Assembly: GCA_020057445.1 (NCBI GenBank)
Contig: JAGVFV010000193.1
Location: forward strand, 1 to 11,615
Source: an archaeon
GTDB taxonomy: Archaea > Nanobdellota > Nanobdellia > Woesearchaeales > JAHJEM01
Length of the DNA: 11,615 bases
Direction: 5' to 3'
Under the pieces are notes generated by a model. The model worked only from the letters and a program-made list of their open reading frames with translations. It had not been told where the DNA came from and did not search any database. Of the stretch, positions 1 to 5,346 are shown piece after piece. A program made the translations under genes and the position numbers. How positions within the stretch are numbered: position 1 is the first letter of the stretch; every line of letters starts with the position of its first letter.

Positions 1-155
1 ATTCCTGTGTATTTCCCTTCGAGCGCGATGTCAAGGATGCGCGTGGGGTCGACGTTCTGCTCGTTCATGGTTGAGGGGCCGTGTTCTATGCCAAAGTCAT
101 AGCTGAGAATCAGCGCTCTCCTCTGTTTGAGGATGCGATCGTAATTGACAGACAA
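1..155 (-). CDS. fba: Class I (DhnA-type) fructose-bisphosphate aldolase, N-terminal part
   Basis: This is the first 51 codons of a gene that runs off the left edge. The product contains LILSYDFGIEHGPS followed by NVDPTRILDIA and GKYTG. This is the N-terminal signature of archaeal class I fructose-1,6-bisphosphate aldolases, which usually read AYDHG(I/L)EHGP and then VDP. Such enzymes use a Schiff-base lysine to interconvert fructose-1,6-bisphosphate with dihydroxyacetone phosphate and glyceraldehyde-3-phosphate; that lysine lies beyond the edge. The YDF replaces the usual YDH or YDQ. I chose the TTG at 155 because a GAGGTGG ribosome site (160-166) sits 4 nt upstream and a TATA box lies further up. 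It differs from most other genes here in having a short leader with an SD sequence. The related ADH-synthase and LsrF aldolases are less likely alternatives, because the VDP/GKYTG spacing fits the fructose-bisphosphate enzyme. Confidence 0.82.
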   Translation of the reverse strand, partial: MSVNYDRILKQRRALILSYDFGIEHGPSTMNEQNVDPTRILDIALEGKYTG

Positions 156-190
156 TAAACCACCTCTTTTCCTCTTATTGCTATTCGGTG

Positions 191-207
191 ATTTTTATAC
201 TTTTCGC
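191..207 (-). promoter_or_regulatory. BRE/TATA promoter of the class I aldolase
   Basis: Read on the minus strand, GCGAAAAG (200-207) followed by TATAAAAAT (191-199) forms a good archaeal BRE plus TATA box. Transcription would begin near 170, giving a leader of about 15 nt that contains the GAGGTGG ribosome site. The same A/T block read on the plus strand (TTTTTATAC) could also serve a rightward transcript starting near 222. Confidence 0.6.
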
Positions 208-221
208 ATTGGTTGAGGTTA

Positions 222-357
222 TTTGTTGGAAATGCCCCGTCGCGTATGGCGGTCGGGTTTTGGGCGTATCCGGACACAGGGGTATTTCCAACTTTAAGAA
301 TCCCAACGCAGATGATTTGAGGCACTACCTCTCCCTTCGGGACGGTTGGGATTTTTA
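222..357 (+). ncRNA. Candidate structured non-coding RNA with two hairpin domains
   Basis: The 316-bp gap between the class I aldolase start and the small plus-strand gene has no convincing reading frame but is rich in inverted repeats. Hairpin 1 pairs GTTGGAAATGCCCC (225-238) with GGGGTATTTCCAAC (279-292), 14 positions with one G-U wobble. Hairpin 2 pairs AATCCCAAC (299-307) with GTTGGGATT (345-353) perfectly. Inside it are two small adjacent stems, GAGG/CCTC (319-322/328-331) and TCCC/GGGA (332-335/339-342), which give a three-way junction. A run of five Ts starts at the foot of hairpin 2 (352-356), as in archaeal termination. A plus-strand TATA-like block at 192-199 would start transcription close to 222. 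The strand is not certain, since the repeats fold on either strand. I do not recognise a known RNA family. Confidence 0.35.
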
Positions 358-471
358 TATGATGTGGATCGGTTGTGCAATGGAGAATTGGCGGTATTTT
401 GCTAAAATGGATGTATCTGCCGCGTTCAGATACCAGTTTTCTGTCAGCAGTGAAAATGCAAAGGAATATAA

Positions 472-783
472 ATGCAGACCTCTTTGCACATGGGTGTGAG
501 AGCATCCTTACTCGACATAAAAGAGATTCTTGGTGAGAATTCGCTTGATCTGAAGTTCTTGCAGGAGTTTGTCTCTTCTGCACTGCTTGATCCGAGCGAG
601 GATGTGCGGAGGAACGCGATAAAGATCCTCGAGGACACGTATCACGGCATCATCAAGAGAGGATTTTCTGTCGCGAACCAGCTGTTCATCGTCGTCGACT
701 GCGAAGATATGCCATTCCTCTCGTACATCGGCGACGTGCCGTACAAATATTCCCATAATCCTGCTGTCTCGTTCTGCATTTAG
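472..783 (+). CDS. Small hypothetical protein, 103 aa
   Basis: I do not recognise this protein. Its helical middle (about residues 24-60) includes the stretch DPSEDVRRNAIKILED, which resembles a HEAT-type helix pair; this is a weak resemblance only. I prefer this frame to the overlapping minus-strand frame because its codons match the neighbours (AGA/AGG/CGG arginines, ATC, CTC, GAG). The opposite frame is loaded with CGA/CGT arginine codons that the neighbours rarely use. The start is uncertain. ATG 472 has AAGGA (461-465) 6 nt upstream. However, AATATAAA (465-472) could itself be a TATA box, in which case a leaderless start at GTG 496 would fit the spacing seen elsewhere in the window; ATG 490 is a third option. 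It stands alone, with the upstream gene divergent and the downstream gene convergent. Confidence 0.55.
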   Translation: MQTSLHMGVRASLLDIKEILGENSLDLKFLQEFVSSALLDPSEDVRRNAIKILEDTYHGIIKRGFSVANQLFIVVDCEDMPFLSYIGDVPYKYSHNPAVSFCI

Positions 784-870
784 AATTCTTGAGAATCGGT
801 TTATGCCCTGTTGTTGCTTCCGAAGAGAGTTATGCGTCGTTTTTCTGCACACTTATTTAATTCGCACGGT

Positions 871-1341
871 TTATGTCGGAAGTTTATTCAAAAGATAGAA
901 AATGATGAGTAGGGAAAGCGTGGCGAGTATTGAAACAGCAAGAAGGGCCCATTTTTGGACAGGGTGTCTTGAGAATTTGAAGATGAGAAATCCTAAAAGG
1001 ATAAGTATTCCCAAAGGAAGAATAATTGGTATGATAATGAACAGGATAAGCGCCGGATCATACATCAACTCGGAAATGGCCAAGAATAACAGGAGTATGA
1101 TGCCCATCAAGCCCGGGAATGCAAGTAAGAATCGATCCAATCTCATCCATTTTTCATCAGCCCGGAGGACCAAGATATAAGATCCTGCAAGCAACAATAT
1201 CGGAAAGAGGAAGGAGAGCATATAGAGGATCAAAGAAAGAAAAGGATGTGCAGTATTCTGTTTCTCAAAAGTATCCTTGAGAAATAGTGAAAATGAGATG
1301 AGGATTGCACACACAATCATTACAATTCTCAGCAATCTCAT
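871..1341 (-). CDS. Small polytopic membrane protein, 156 aa
   Basis: The protein is strongly hydrophobic, with about five membrane segments at roughly residues 4-21, 33-59, 71-92, 96-122 and 130-152. Short charged loops separate them, for example RADEKWMRLDR at 60-70. I recognise no family motif and assign no function. The start is supported by an ATGA overlap with the stop codon of the class II aldolase, so it is probably translated by coupling as the third gene of the pfkB-aldolase operon. That position hints at a role alongside sugar-phosphate metabolism, but conserved linkage cannot be judged from one genome. The gene is a little more A/T-rich than the two enzymes ahead of it, as expected for a membrane protein rich in Ile and Leu. 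Confidence 0.72.
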   Translation of the reverse strand: MRLLRIVMIVCAILISFSLFLKDTFEKQNTAHPFLSLILYMLSFLFPILLLAGSYILVLRADEKWMRLDRFLLAFPGLMGIILLLFLAISELMYDPALILFIIIPIILPLGILILLGFLIFKFSRHPVQKWALLAVSILATLSLLIIFYLLNKLPT

Positions 1342-2258
1342 ATTCTTCCCGCACTCCCGAAGAGGATCATCCTTCTTTTGACCATCTCTCTGACCATCTT
1401 CTTTCCGTTTCCGCAGAATGATCGCACGTCGAAATCTTCAGGATGTTCCTTGAATGTCTGCCTGATCCCCGTCATGAAGCTGATGCGAAGGTCGGTGTCG
1501 CAGTTGATCTTGTTGATGCCGTTTGCGGTCGCGAGCCGTATCATCTCATCGGAGACTCCGCTTGCTCCTTTGAGGTTTGCGCCGTAGGATTCGGCAAGGG
1601 TGACTAGGTCTGCATACACGCCGGACGCTCCGTGGAGGACGAGCGGGATGCTGACCCTTGCTTTTATCTCTTTGAGCCGTTCGATGTCGATGTTCGAGTC
1701 TCCCTTGAACTTGTATGCGCCGTGGCTCGTTCCGATCGCGATCGCAAGGGATGTGCATCCTGTCTTTTTCGCAAAGGTCACTGCCTGTTCGACATCAGTG
1801 TATTTGTTGTGCTCTGCAGAGACATCGTCTTCGACCCCTGCAAGGACGCCAAGTTCAGCCTCGATGCCTATTCCTTTCCTCTTGCATAGCTTGACCACTT
1901 CTTTTGTCTTTGCCATGTTCTCTTCGAAAGGAAGTGATGATCCGTCGAACATGATGCTTGTCCATCCTGCCTTGATGCATGCTTGGATGATGGCAAAGTC
2001 TTTTCCGTGGTCGAGATGGAGCGTGATCGGGACATCTGGGTATGTCTCGCTTGCCGCTTTTGCAAGATGGTAGAGATAGGGTATCCTCGCGTATTTTATC
2101 GCGCCTTCTGTCGTTGCGATGATGACAGGGCTTTTTTCCTCTGCTGCCGCTTCCATTATTCCCTGCAGGACTTCGAGGTTGAGGAAGTTGAACTGGCCGA
2201 CTGCATATCCTTCTGTGTACGCCTTTTCGAGGAGTTTCTTTCCGGAGATAAGCATCAT
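1338..2258 (-). CDS. fba: Class II ketose-bisphosphate aldolase (fructose- or tagatose-bisphosphate aldolase)
   Basis: This is a zinc-dependant aldolase of the FbaA/GatY/KbaY family, which cleaves a ketohexose-1,6-bisphosphate to dihydroxyacetone phosphate and glyceraldehyde-3-phosphate. At 306 aa it is full length. The landmarks are in order: GQFNFLN (21-27), LHLDHG (80-85) with the proposed catalytic Asp83 and zinc ligand His84, EAELG (133-137), GTSHGAYKF (176-184) with zinc ligand His179, LHGASG (208-213) with zinc ligand His209, and a phosphate-binding NCDTDLR near 252-258. The substrate stereochemistry (fructose or tagatose) cannot be read from the sequence. It overlaps the upstream kinase gene by 4 nt (ATGA). 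A GAGGTGA ribosome site (2259-2265) abuts the first ATG, so the second ATG at 2255 may be the real start. The kinase-aldolase pairing suggests consecutive steps. A second, unrelated aldolase begins at position 155. Confidence 0.88.
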   Translation of the reverse strand: MMLISGKKLLEKAYTEGYAVGQFNFLNLEVLQGIMEAAAEEKSPVIIATTEGAIKYARIPYLYHLAKAASETYPDVPITLHLDHGKDFAIIQACIKAGWTSIMFDGSSLPFEENMAKTKEVVKLCKRKGIGIEAELGVLAGVEDDVSAEHNKYTDVEQAVTFAKKTGCTSLAIAIGTSHGAYKFKGDSNIDIERLKEIKARVSIPLVLHGASGVYADLVTLAESYGANLKGASGVSDEMIRLATANGINKINCDTDLRISFMTGIRQTFKEHPEDFDVRSFCGNGKKMVREMVKRRMILFGSAGRI

Positions 2259-3250
2259 TCACCTCTGAATATCGTTTTTTCAATCGGCCTTCTGTCTTTT
2301 GCAAGCATATGAAGTGCCGCTTTTTTTGAGAGAAGGATGTTTTTTGCGCCTTTGTATTGGATGGTGGATTCTGCCTGGAGCATACCAAGCTTGAGGGCGA
2401 ATATGGGATCGTCTTTCATCAGGAGGCCTGCGCATAATGCAGAGGCAAAGGCGTCCCCTGCTCCTGTTGTCTCGACCACCTTGACTTTTGCAGGGATGGT
2501 TGAGTAGATGATGTCTTTGTGGAGGAGAGCCGCGCCGTGTTTGCCAAGCGTGATTGCGATGGTGTTGATGCCGGAATTGCGAAATGTCTTGAATTGTTCG
2601 TTGAGTGTTTCTTTTCCTGTGATGATCTTCGCTTCGTCTTTGTTGAGTATGAGGATGTCGAGGTTCTTTGCGAGGGGAAGGATCCCTGCCATGCCTTGTT
2701 TTGCGTTGTAGGTGCCTGGATTGAAGGCGACCTTGATGCCTCGTTCTTTGCAGAGCTTGGCAAGGGCGACTATCGTTTCGAATCCTTTCTCTTCGAGGCT
2801 TGAGCTGAAGAGGAGTCTTGCGTGGATGTTTGTCTTGTTTATTTTTTTGATGTCGAGCTTGTTTGACGCATCACGGTAGGTGAGGATGGTCCTGTCCTCT
2901 TGCAGGCTGTCAAGGATGACGGAGAAGTTTGTGCGGACATTGTCTTGGTAGCCGATGAAGCTGACTTTCTCTTTTTTAAGGCAGGAGAGGACATCGTCTG
3001 CCCGTCCGTCTTTCCCGAGGCAGCCGAGGTATGCTGTCTTGAATCCGAGGCGGGAGAAGGATACTGCGGTGTTTGTCCCTCCTCCGCCGATCTGGAAGTC
3101 AAGTTCGACCATCCGTATCTTGCTTCCCAGGGGATAGGCGAGGAGTTCTGCGTTGCCATCCGATGACTTGATCGTGATGAGGCCTGCATCAGACTTGGCA
3201 AACACGTCTTCTGTTGCAGAGCCGACAGTGATGACGTCATAGGTTTTCAT
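2255..3250 (-). CDS. PfkB/ribokinase-family sugar kinase
   Basis: This 331-aa ATP-dependent kinase belongs to the ribokinase/PfkB superfamily. It has the N-terminal glycine-rich substrate loop GGGGTNTAVSFSRLG (55-69), the NKDEA segment (203-207) and the C-terminal signature TTGAGDAFASALCAG (261-275), whose Asp266 is the expected catalytic base; Gly263-Gly265 form the anion hole. An insertion rich in polar residues (about 18-40) precedes the glycine loop. The partner gene encodes a ketose-bisphosphate aldolase, so the likely substrate is a hexose phosphate such as fructose-6-phosphate, fructose-1-phosphate or tagatose-6-phosphate, giving the bisphosphate the aldolase cleaves. Ribose or nucleoside kinase activity cannot be excluded. 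It is the first gene of the operon, and the mRNA is probably leaderless because a TATA box lies 27 bp upstream and there is no SD. Confidence 0.87.
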   Translation of the reverse strand: MKTYDVITVGSATEDVFAKSDAGLITIKSSDGNAELLAYPLGSKIRMVELDFQIGGGGTNTAVSFSRLGFKTAYLGCLGKDGRADDVLSCLKKEKVSFIGYQDNVRTNFSVILDSLQEDRTILTYRDASNKLDIKKINKTNIHARLLFSSSLEEKGFETIVALAKLCKERGIKVAFNPGTYNAKQGMAGILPLAKNLDILILNKDEAKIITGKETLNEQFKTFRNSGINTIAITLGKHGAALLHKDIIYSTIPAKVKVVETTGAGDAFASALCAGLLMKDDPIFALKLGMLQAESTIQYKGAKNILLSKKAALHMLAKDRRPIEKTIFRGE

Positions 3251-3273
3251 GTTTCAGTGCTATCAAGACTCTG

Positions 3274-3281
3274 TTTAAATA
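3274..3281 (-). promoter_or_regulatory. TATA box of the pfkB operon (leaderless)
   Basis: TATTTAAA on the minus strand is centred about 27 bp upstream of the pfkB ATG at 3250, and no GAGG-type site lies between. Transcription would start at or next to the ATG. Confidence 0.6.
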
Positions 3282-3334
3282 GTTAATGATTGCTATAAAA
3301 GATGCCACTGTAAGCCATAATCCAAAAGGATAGA

Positions 3335-3679
3335 TCATCGAGAATGGGGTGAAGGCAGAGTCCTGAAGTGTTTCAAAAAGTCATCCAGCCGAAGCGTATC
3401 CTTCTCGCTTCCGACAGTGTCGAGAAATCTGCGGACCCGCTGATAATCGGTTTCAGAAGTGATGAAGGAGAACAGCCTATGATAGTGTTCTTCGGAAAAG
3501 TACCAGCTTGCTGCAGGAGGCGTCCTGTAATTATGGTCTGCCGTAGTGAGACGAAGGACGATTTCAATCGATCCGACCGGTCTTGCGAGCTCATGTGCCT
3601 CTGACTCGCCGAGAAAGTAATTTTCGAGCGTGAGGCGGCTTCCATCCCCAAGCGTCTTTTCTTCAAGAGGCTGTCTCAT
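3335..3679 (-). CDS. Hypothetical protein, 114 aa
   Basis: I do not recognise this protein. It is soluble, mixed alpha/beta and rich in charged and aromatic residues, with no signal peptide or membrane segment. Visible stretches are an N-terminal LTLENYFLGESEAHELA (17-33), a hydrophobic strand GSIEIVLRL (36-44), SWYFSEEHYHRLFSFI (58-73) and a basic C-terminal helix DDFLKHFR (99-106). I chose ATG 3679 because the TATA box at 3702-3709 lies 26 bp upstream, the leaderless spacing seen for its neighbours. A GTG two codons earlier (3685) is the alternative. It lies last in a minus-strand run of small genes behind nucS, but it has its own promoter. Confidence 0.68.
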   Translation of the reverse strand: MRQPLEEKTLGDGSRLTLENYFLGESEAHELARPVGSIEIVLRLTTADHNYRTPPAASWYFSEEHYHRLFSFITSETDYQRVRRFLDTVGSEKDTLRLDDFLKHFRTLPSPHSR

Positions 3680-3701
3680 GACCACTCACGAATGGATACG
3701 G

Positions 3702-3709
3702 ATTTATAA
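3702..3709 (-). promoter_or_regulatory. TATA box of the 114-aa gene
   Basis: TTATAAAT on the minus strand is centred 26 bp upstream of ATG 3679. There is no SD, so the transcript is likely leaderless. Confidence 0.55.
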
Positions 3710-3756
3710 TGGTTGCGGAAGAAAAGGTGTCTTCTCTCCATTACCTTTGAAGATCG

Positions 3757-3771
3757 AAAAAAAATGAAAAA
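3757..3771 (-). terminator. Oligo-T terminator after the winged-helix gene
   Basis: Read on the minus strand, TTTTT then CA then eight Ts begins 7 bp after the stop codon of the winged-helix-like gene. Archaeal RNA polymerase terminates at such T-runs without needing a hairpin. Confidence 0.5.
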
Positions 3772-3778
3772 TATGCGT

Positions 3779-4024
3779 CTAGACAGAGCTGCTTGCGATG
3801 ATCTTGTACATCCGATCATCGGTCTTCATGATAACATGCTCTGCTACAAGTGCATCAAGCGCCCCTTGGATCTCTGCGTCGCTCAGCCGCAGTTCCTCAT
3901 TATTGAGGATGACTCGTCTCGGAATGAGTGCAGAATCCCGGATCCCGTTGTTGAATGCCTGCTCGACTACTGCTTGTGGAAGAGTCTCGTAAGGGCAATT
4001 ATTATGGTGGGTGAGGTATGCCAT
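3779..4024 (-). CDS. Small winged-helix-like protein, 81 aa
   Basis: The C-terminal half has the pattern of a winged helix: RLSDAEIQGALDALVAEHVI (46-65), a positioning helix and recognition-type helix, then a short hairpin KTDDRMYKI (67-75). This is common in archaeal transcription regulators, but no family signature is visible and the DNA-binding role is inferred. The first 35 residues are predicted helix and loop without a recognisable motif. ATG 4024 is supported by a TATA box 26 bp upstream with no SD, which gives a leaderless mRNA. A T-rich terminator follows directly, so it is probably a single-gene transcript. It sits just downstream of the nucS pair, and a regulatory link to them is possible but unproven. 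Confidence 0.65.
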   Translation of the reverse strand: MAYLTHHNNCPYETLPQAVVEQAFNNGIRDSALIPRRVILNNEELRLSDAEIQGALDALVAEHVIMKTDDRMYKIIASSSV

Positions 4025-4046
4025 GCCGGGAGAGAATGGTCAAGGA

Positions 4047-4064
4047 TACATAAACCTTTTCTTT
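4047..4064 (-). promoter_or_regulatory. BRE/TATA promoter of the winged-helix gene
   Basis: On the minus strand the purine-rich AAAAGAAAAGG lies directly upstream of TTTATGTA (4047-4054), which is centred 26 bp from ATG 4024. The purine block is a good match to a BRE. Confidence 0.55.
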
Positions 4065-4098
4065 TCAGTATTCTCCGATCTTCTTCACAAGAAGTGGT

Positions 4099-4431
4099 TT
4101 ATCTTCCGATATCTTGTGCCTCCCATGGCGGAGCATCACCCTCAAGAAGCACGCGCGGATCATGGGTTCCTGCACGTCCTCCGTGCCTTGATGACTCAAT
4201 TCCTCTCAGTTCGAATTCTCCGGTGACAATATAGTGTTCGTCATCTCTAATATAACAATACATGAGGCGGACGATACTAATATTTGGGATAAAATATTCT
4301 TGGTCCCAGAGCAGCTTGTAGTGAGCATATCCTTTGAAGAGAGGAAAGCAAGAAATTCCATCGTGTTCCTTGAGGTATGCTTCAAGGTCTCCGTCGCGTT
4401 CAGGAGTGTACCAGATATTATTGCTGGTCAT
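4099..4431 (-). CDS. Hypothetical protein coupled to nucS, 110 aa
   Basis: I do not recognise this protein. It begins one nucleotide after the nucS stop codon (TGA-C-ATG), so it is almost certainly co-transcribed and translated by re-initiation. It is soluble, with an aromatic-rich core: FPLFKGYAHYKLLWDQEYFI (29-48), SIVRLMYCYI (52-61) and EHYIVTGEFELRGIES (65-80), which read as beta strands. A loop rich in Gly, Asp and Pro ends the protein (GTHDPRVLLEGDAPPWE at 88-104). No nuclease, membrane or nucleotide-binding motif is visible. Its position makes it a candidate accessory to the mismatch endonuclease, but that rests only on adjacency. Confidence 0.65.
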   Translation of the reverse strand: MTSNNIWYTPERDGDLEAYLKEHDGISCFPLFKGYAHYKLLWDQEYFIPNISIVRLMYCYIRDDEHYIVTGEFELRGIESSRHGGRAGTHDPRVLLEGDAPPWEAQDIGR

Positions 4432-4432
4432 G

Positions 4433-5161
4433 TCAGTATTCCCCTATCTTCTTCTGTCCCTGTGCCCGCTTGAGCCTGTTTGGCGGGTGCACGTGGCGGA
4501 AGGAGAATCCCCAGTCGTTGAGCATGGAGAGCGCGTTTGCGCTGATCTCCGGCGCTGCGATGATGCCTCTGCATGCGGTGATCCCTTTTGCTTCCTTGAT
4601 CTTCTCGACGTACCTGCGCAGCTGGGTCACTGCAGAGAGGTCTGCGCGGTAGCGCTTGCATTCCACGACGACAAGCGTCCCTGTCTTGTCGTGGCCGAAC
4701 ACGTCGATGAATCCGTATCTCGTATGCTCCTCGCGGGAGAGCGGCTTGAATCCTTCCTCGACGACGGAGGGGTTATCGTAGAGATAGTCCGACATCTCGC
4801 GCTCTGTCCCTGATAGCTCGATCCTTTTCCCGTCCTCGAGGCGGGCTGTGTTGTAGAAGTGGAGCTTGTTGATCTTCAAGGAGAGGTATTCTTTCAGCGC
4901 AGGGTTCTCGCTTTTCATGTAGAGCGTCTCCCCGTCCCTGACAAAACTGTGTTCTGACTCTGCCTTCATGTAGTTGACTGGCGCTGATCCGAATGGCTGG
5001 TGGATGAGGAGTGTCTTGTCAGGCTTGATGAGAATGATCCGATCGCCGTCGGGAAGGTGGCTCTCTGCACGTCCTTTATAGTCGATCTCGCAGTTTGACG
5101 AGAAGACGATCGTCTCGCCGCGCTTGATGGCACGGTTGAGGTGTTCGATAAAGTCATCCAT
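4433..5161 (-). CDS. nucS: NucS/EndoMS mismatch-specific endonuclease
   Basis: NucS (EndoMS) cuts DNA at mismatches as a homodimer and works with PCNA in archaea that lack MutS-MutL repair. The 242-aa length is usual for archaeal members. The N-terminal half is the DNA-binding and dimerisation domain, including IHQPFGSAPVNY (53-64); family members usually have a Trp (PVNW) where this protein has Tyr64. The C-terminal half is the restriction-like nuclease, with catalytic Asp153 in GFIDVFG (150-156), Glu167 and Lys169 in VVVECKR (164-170), and Gln180 following. The last seven residues, QKKIGEY (236-242), fit the PIP-box pattern Q-x-x-I-x-x-aromatic used to bind PCNA. A TATA box 26 bp upstream of ATG 5161 without an SD indicates a leaderless mRNA. 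The next gene is coupled at the stop codon. Confidence 0.92.
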   Translation of the reverse strand: MDDFIEHLNRAIKRGETIVFSSNCEIDYKGRAESHLPDGDRIILIKPDKTLLIHQPFGSAPVNYMKAESEHSFVRDGETLYMKSENPALKEYLSLKINKLHFYNTARLEDGKRIELSGTEREMSDYLYDNPSVVEEGFKPLSREEHTRYGFIDVFGHDKTGTLVVVECKRYRADLSAVTQLRRYVEKIKEAKGITACRGIIAAPEISANALSMLNDWGFSFRHVHPPNRLKRAQGQKKIGEY

Positions 5162-5183
5162 AAGAAGGAGAAAAGAAAAAGGG

Positions 5184-5190
5184 TTTAAAA
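5184..5190 (-). promoter_or_regulatory. TATA box of nucS (leaderless)
   Basis: TTTTAAA on the minus strand is centred 26 bp upstream of the nucS ATG. It lies 5 bp after the stop codon of the 32-aa gene. The following pyrimidine tract CCCTTTTTCTTTTCTCC (5166-5182) may also end that gene's transcript. Confidence 0.55.
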
Positions 5191-5194
5191 GGTT

Positions 5195-5293
5195 TTACCA
5201 GCGGTCTTCGTCGTCTTCTTCTGCTGATTCGTCATCAGGATCGTCGCTCACTAAGTCAAGATCTCCGCTTTTCTTTTTCTTTGGTTTTGGCAT
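5195..5293 (-). CDS. Acidic microprotein, 32 aa
   Basis: A short gene reads ATG CCA AAA ... CGC TGG TAA. The product has a lysine-rich head, MPKPKKKKSG (1-10), then GDLDLVSDDPDDESAEEDDE and a final DRW, so it is bipolar: strongly basic, then strongly acidic, and probably disordered. It is credible despite its size. A perfect GGAGGT ribosome site (5301-5306) lies 7 nt before the ATG, and a TATA box (5333-5340) sits where it should to give an approximately 18-nt leader carrying that site. It lies between the DUF475 gene and nucS, with its own promoter inside the 3' end region of the former. I know of no family and assign no function; a charged chaperone-like or nucleic-acid-associated peptide is speculation. 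Confidence 0.68.
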   Translation of the reverse strand: MPKPKKKKSGDLDLVSDDPDDESAEEDDEDRW

Positions 5294-5300
5294 GCGTGAT

Positions 5301-5340
5301 ACCTCCGTTTGCAGGCCGTATCGGTCAATCTTGTATTTAA
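5301..5340 (-). promoter_or_regulatory. TATA box and consensus SD of the 32-aa gene
   Basis: On the minus strand TTAAATAC (5333-5340) predicts a start near 5310, followed by GGAGGT (5301-5306), 7 nt from the ATG. This is the strongest SD in the window and decides that the microprotein gene is real. Confidence 0.6.
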
Positions 5341-5346
5341 GTTTTT

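Noticed and set aside
188..499. Plus-strand and minus-strand open frames across 110-583
   Set aside because: Their codon use and composition look random, they cross the aldolase promoter and start, and the strong inverted repeats explain the sequence better as RNA or regulatory DNA.
508..852. Minus-strand open frame of 114 codons opposite the small plus-strand gene
   Set aside because: It is loaded with CGA/CGT/CGG arginine codons that neighbouring genes avoid, has no ribosome site or promoter, and mirrors a plus-strand frame with normal codon use.
3294..3300. Plus-strand TATAAAA upstream of 3335
   Set aside because: No start codon or gene lies downstream on the plus strand, so it is most likely A/T-rich chance within the pfkB promoter region.
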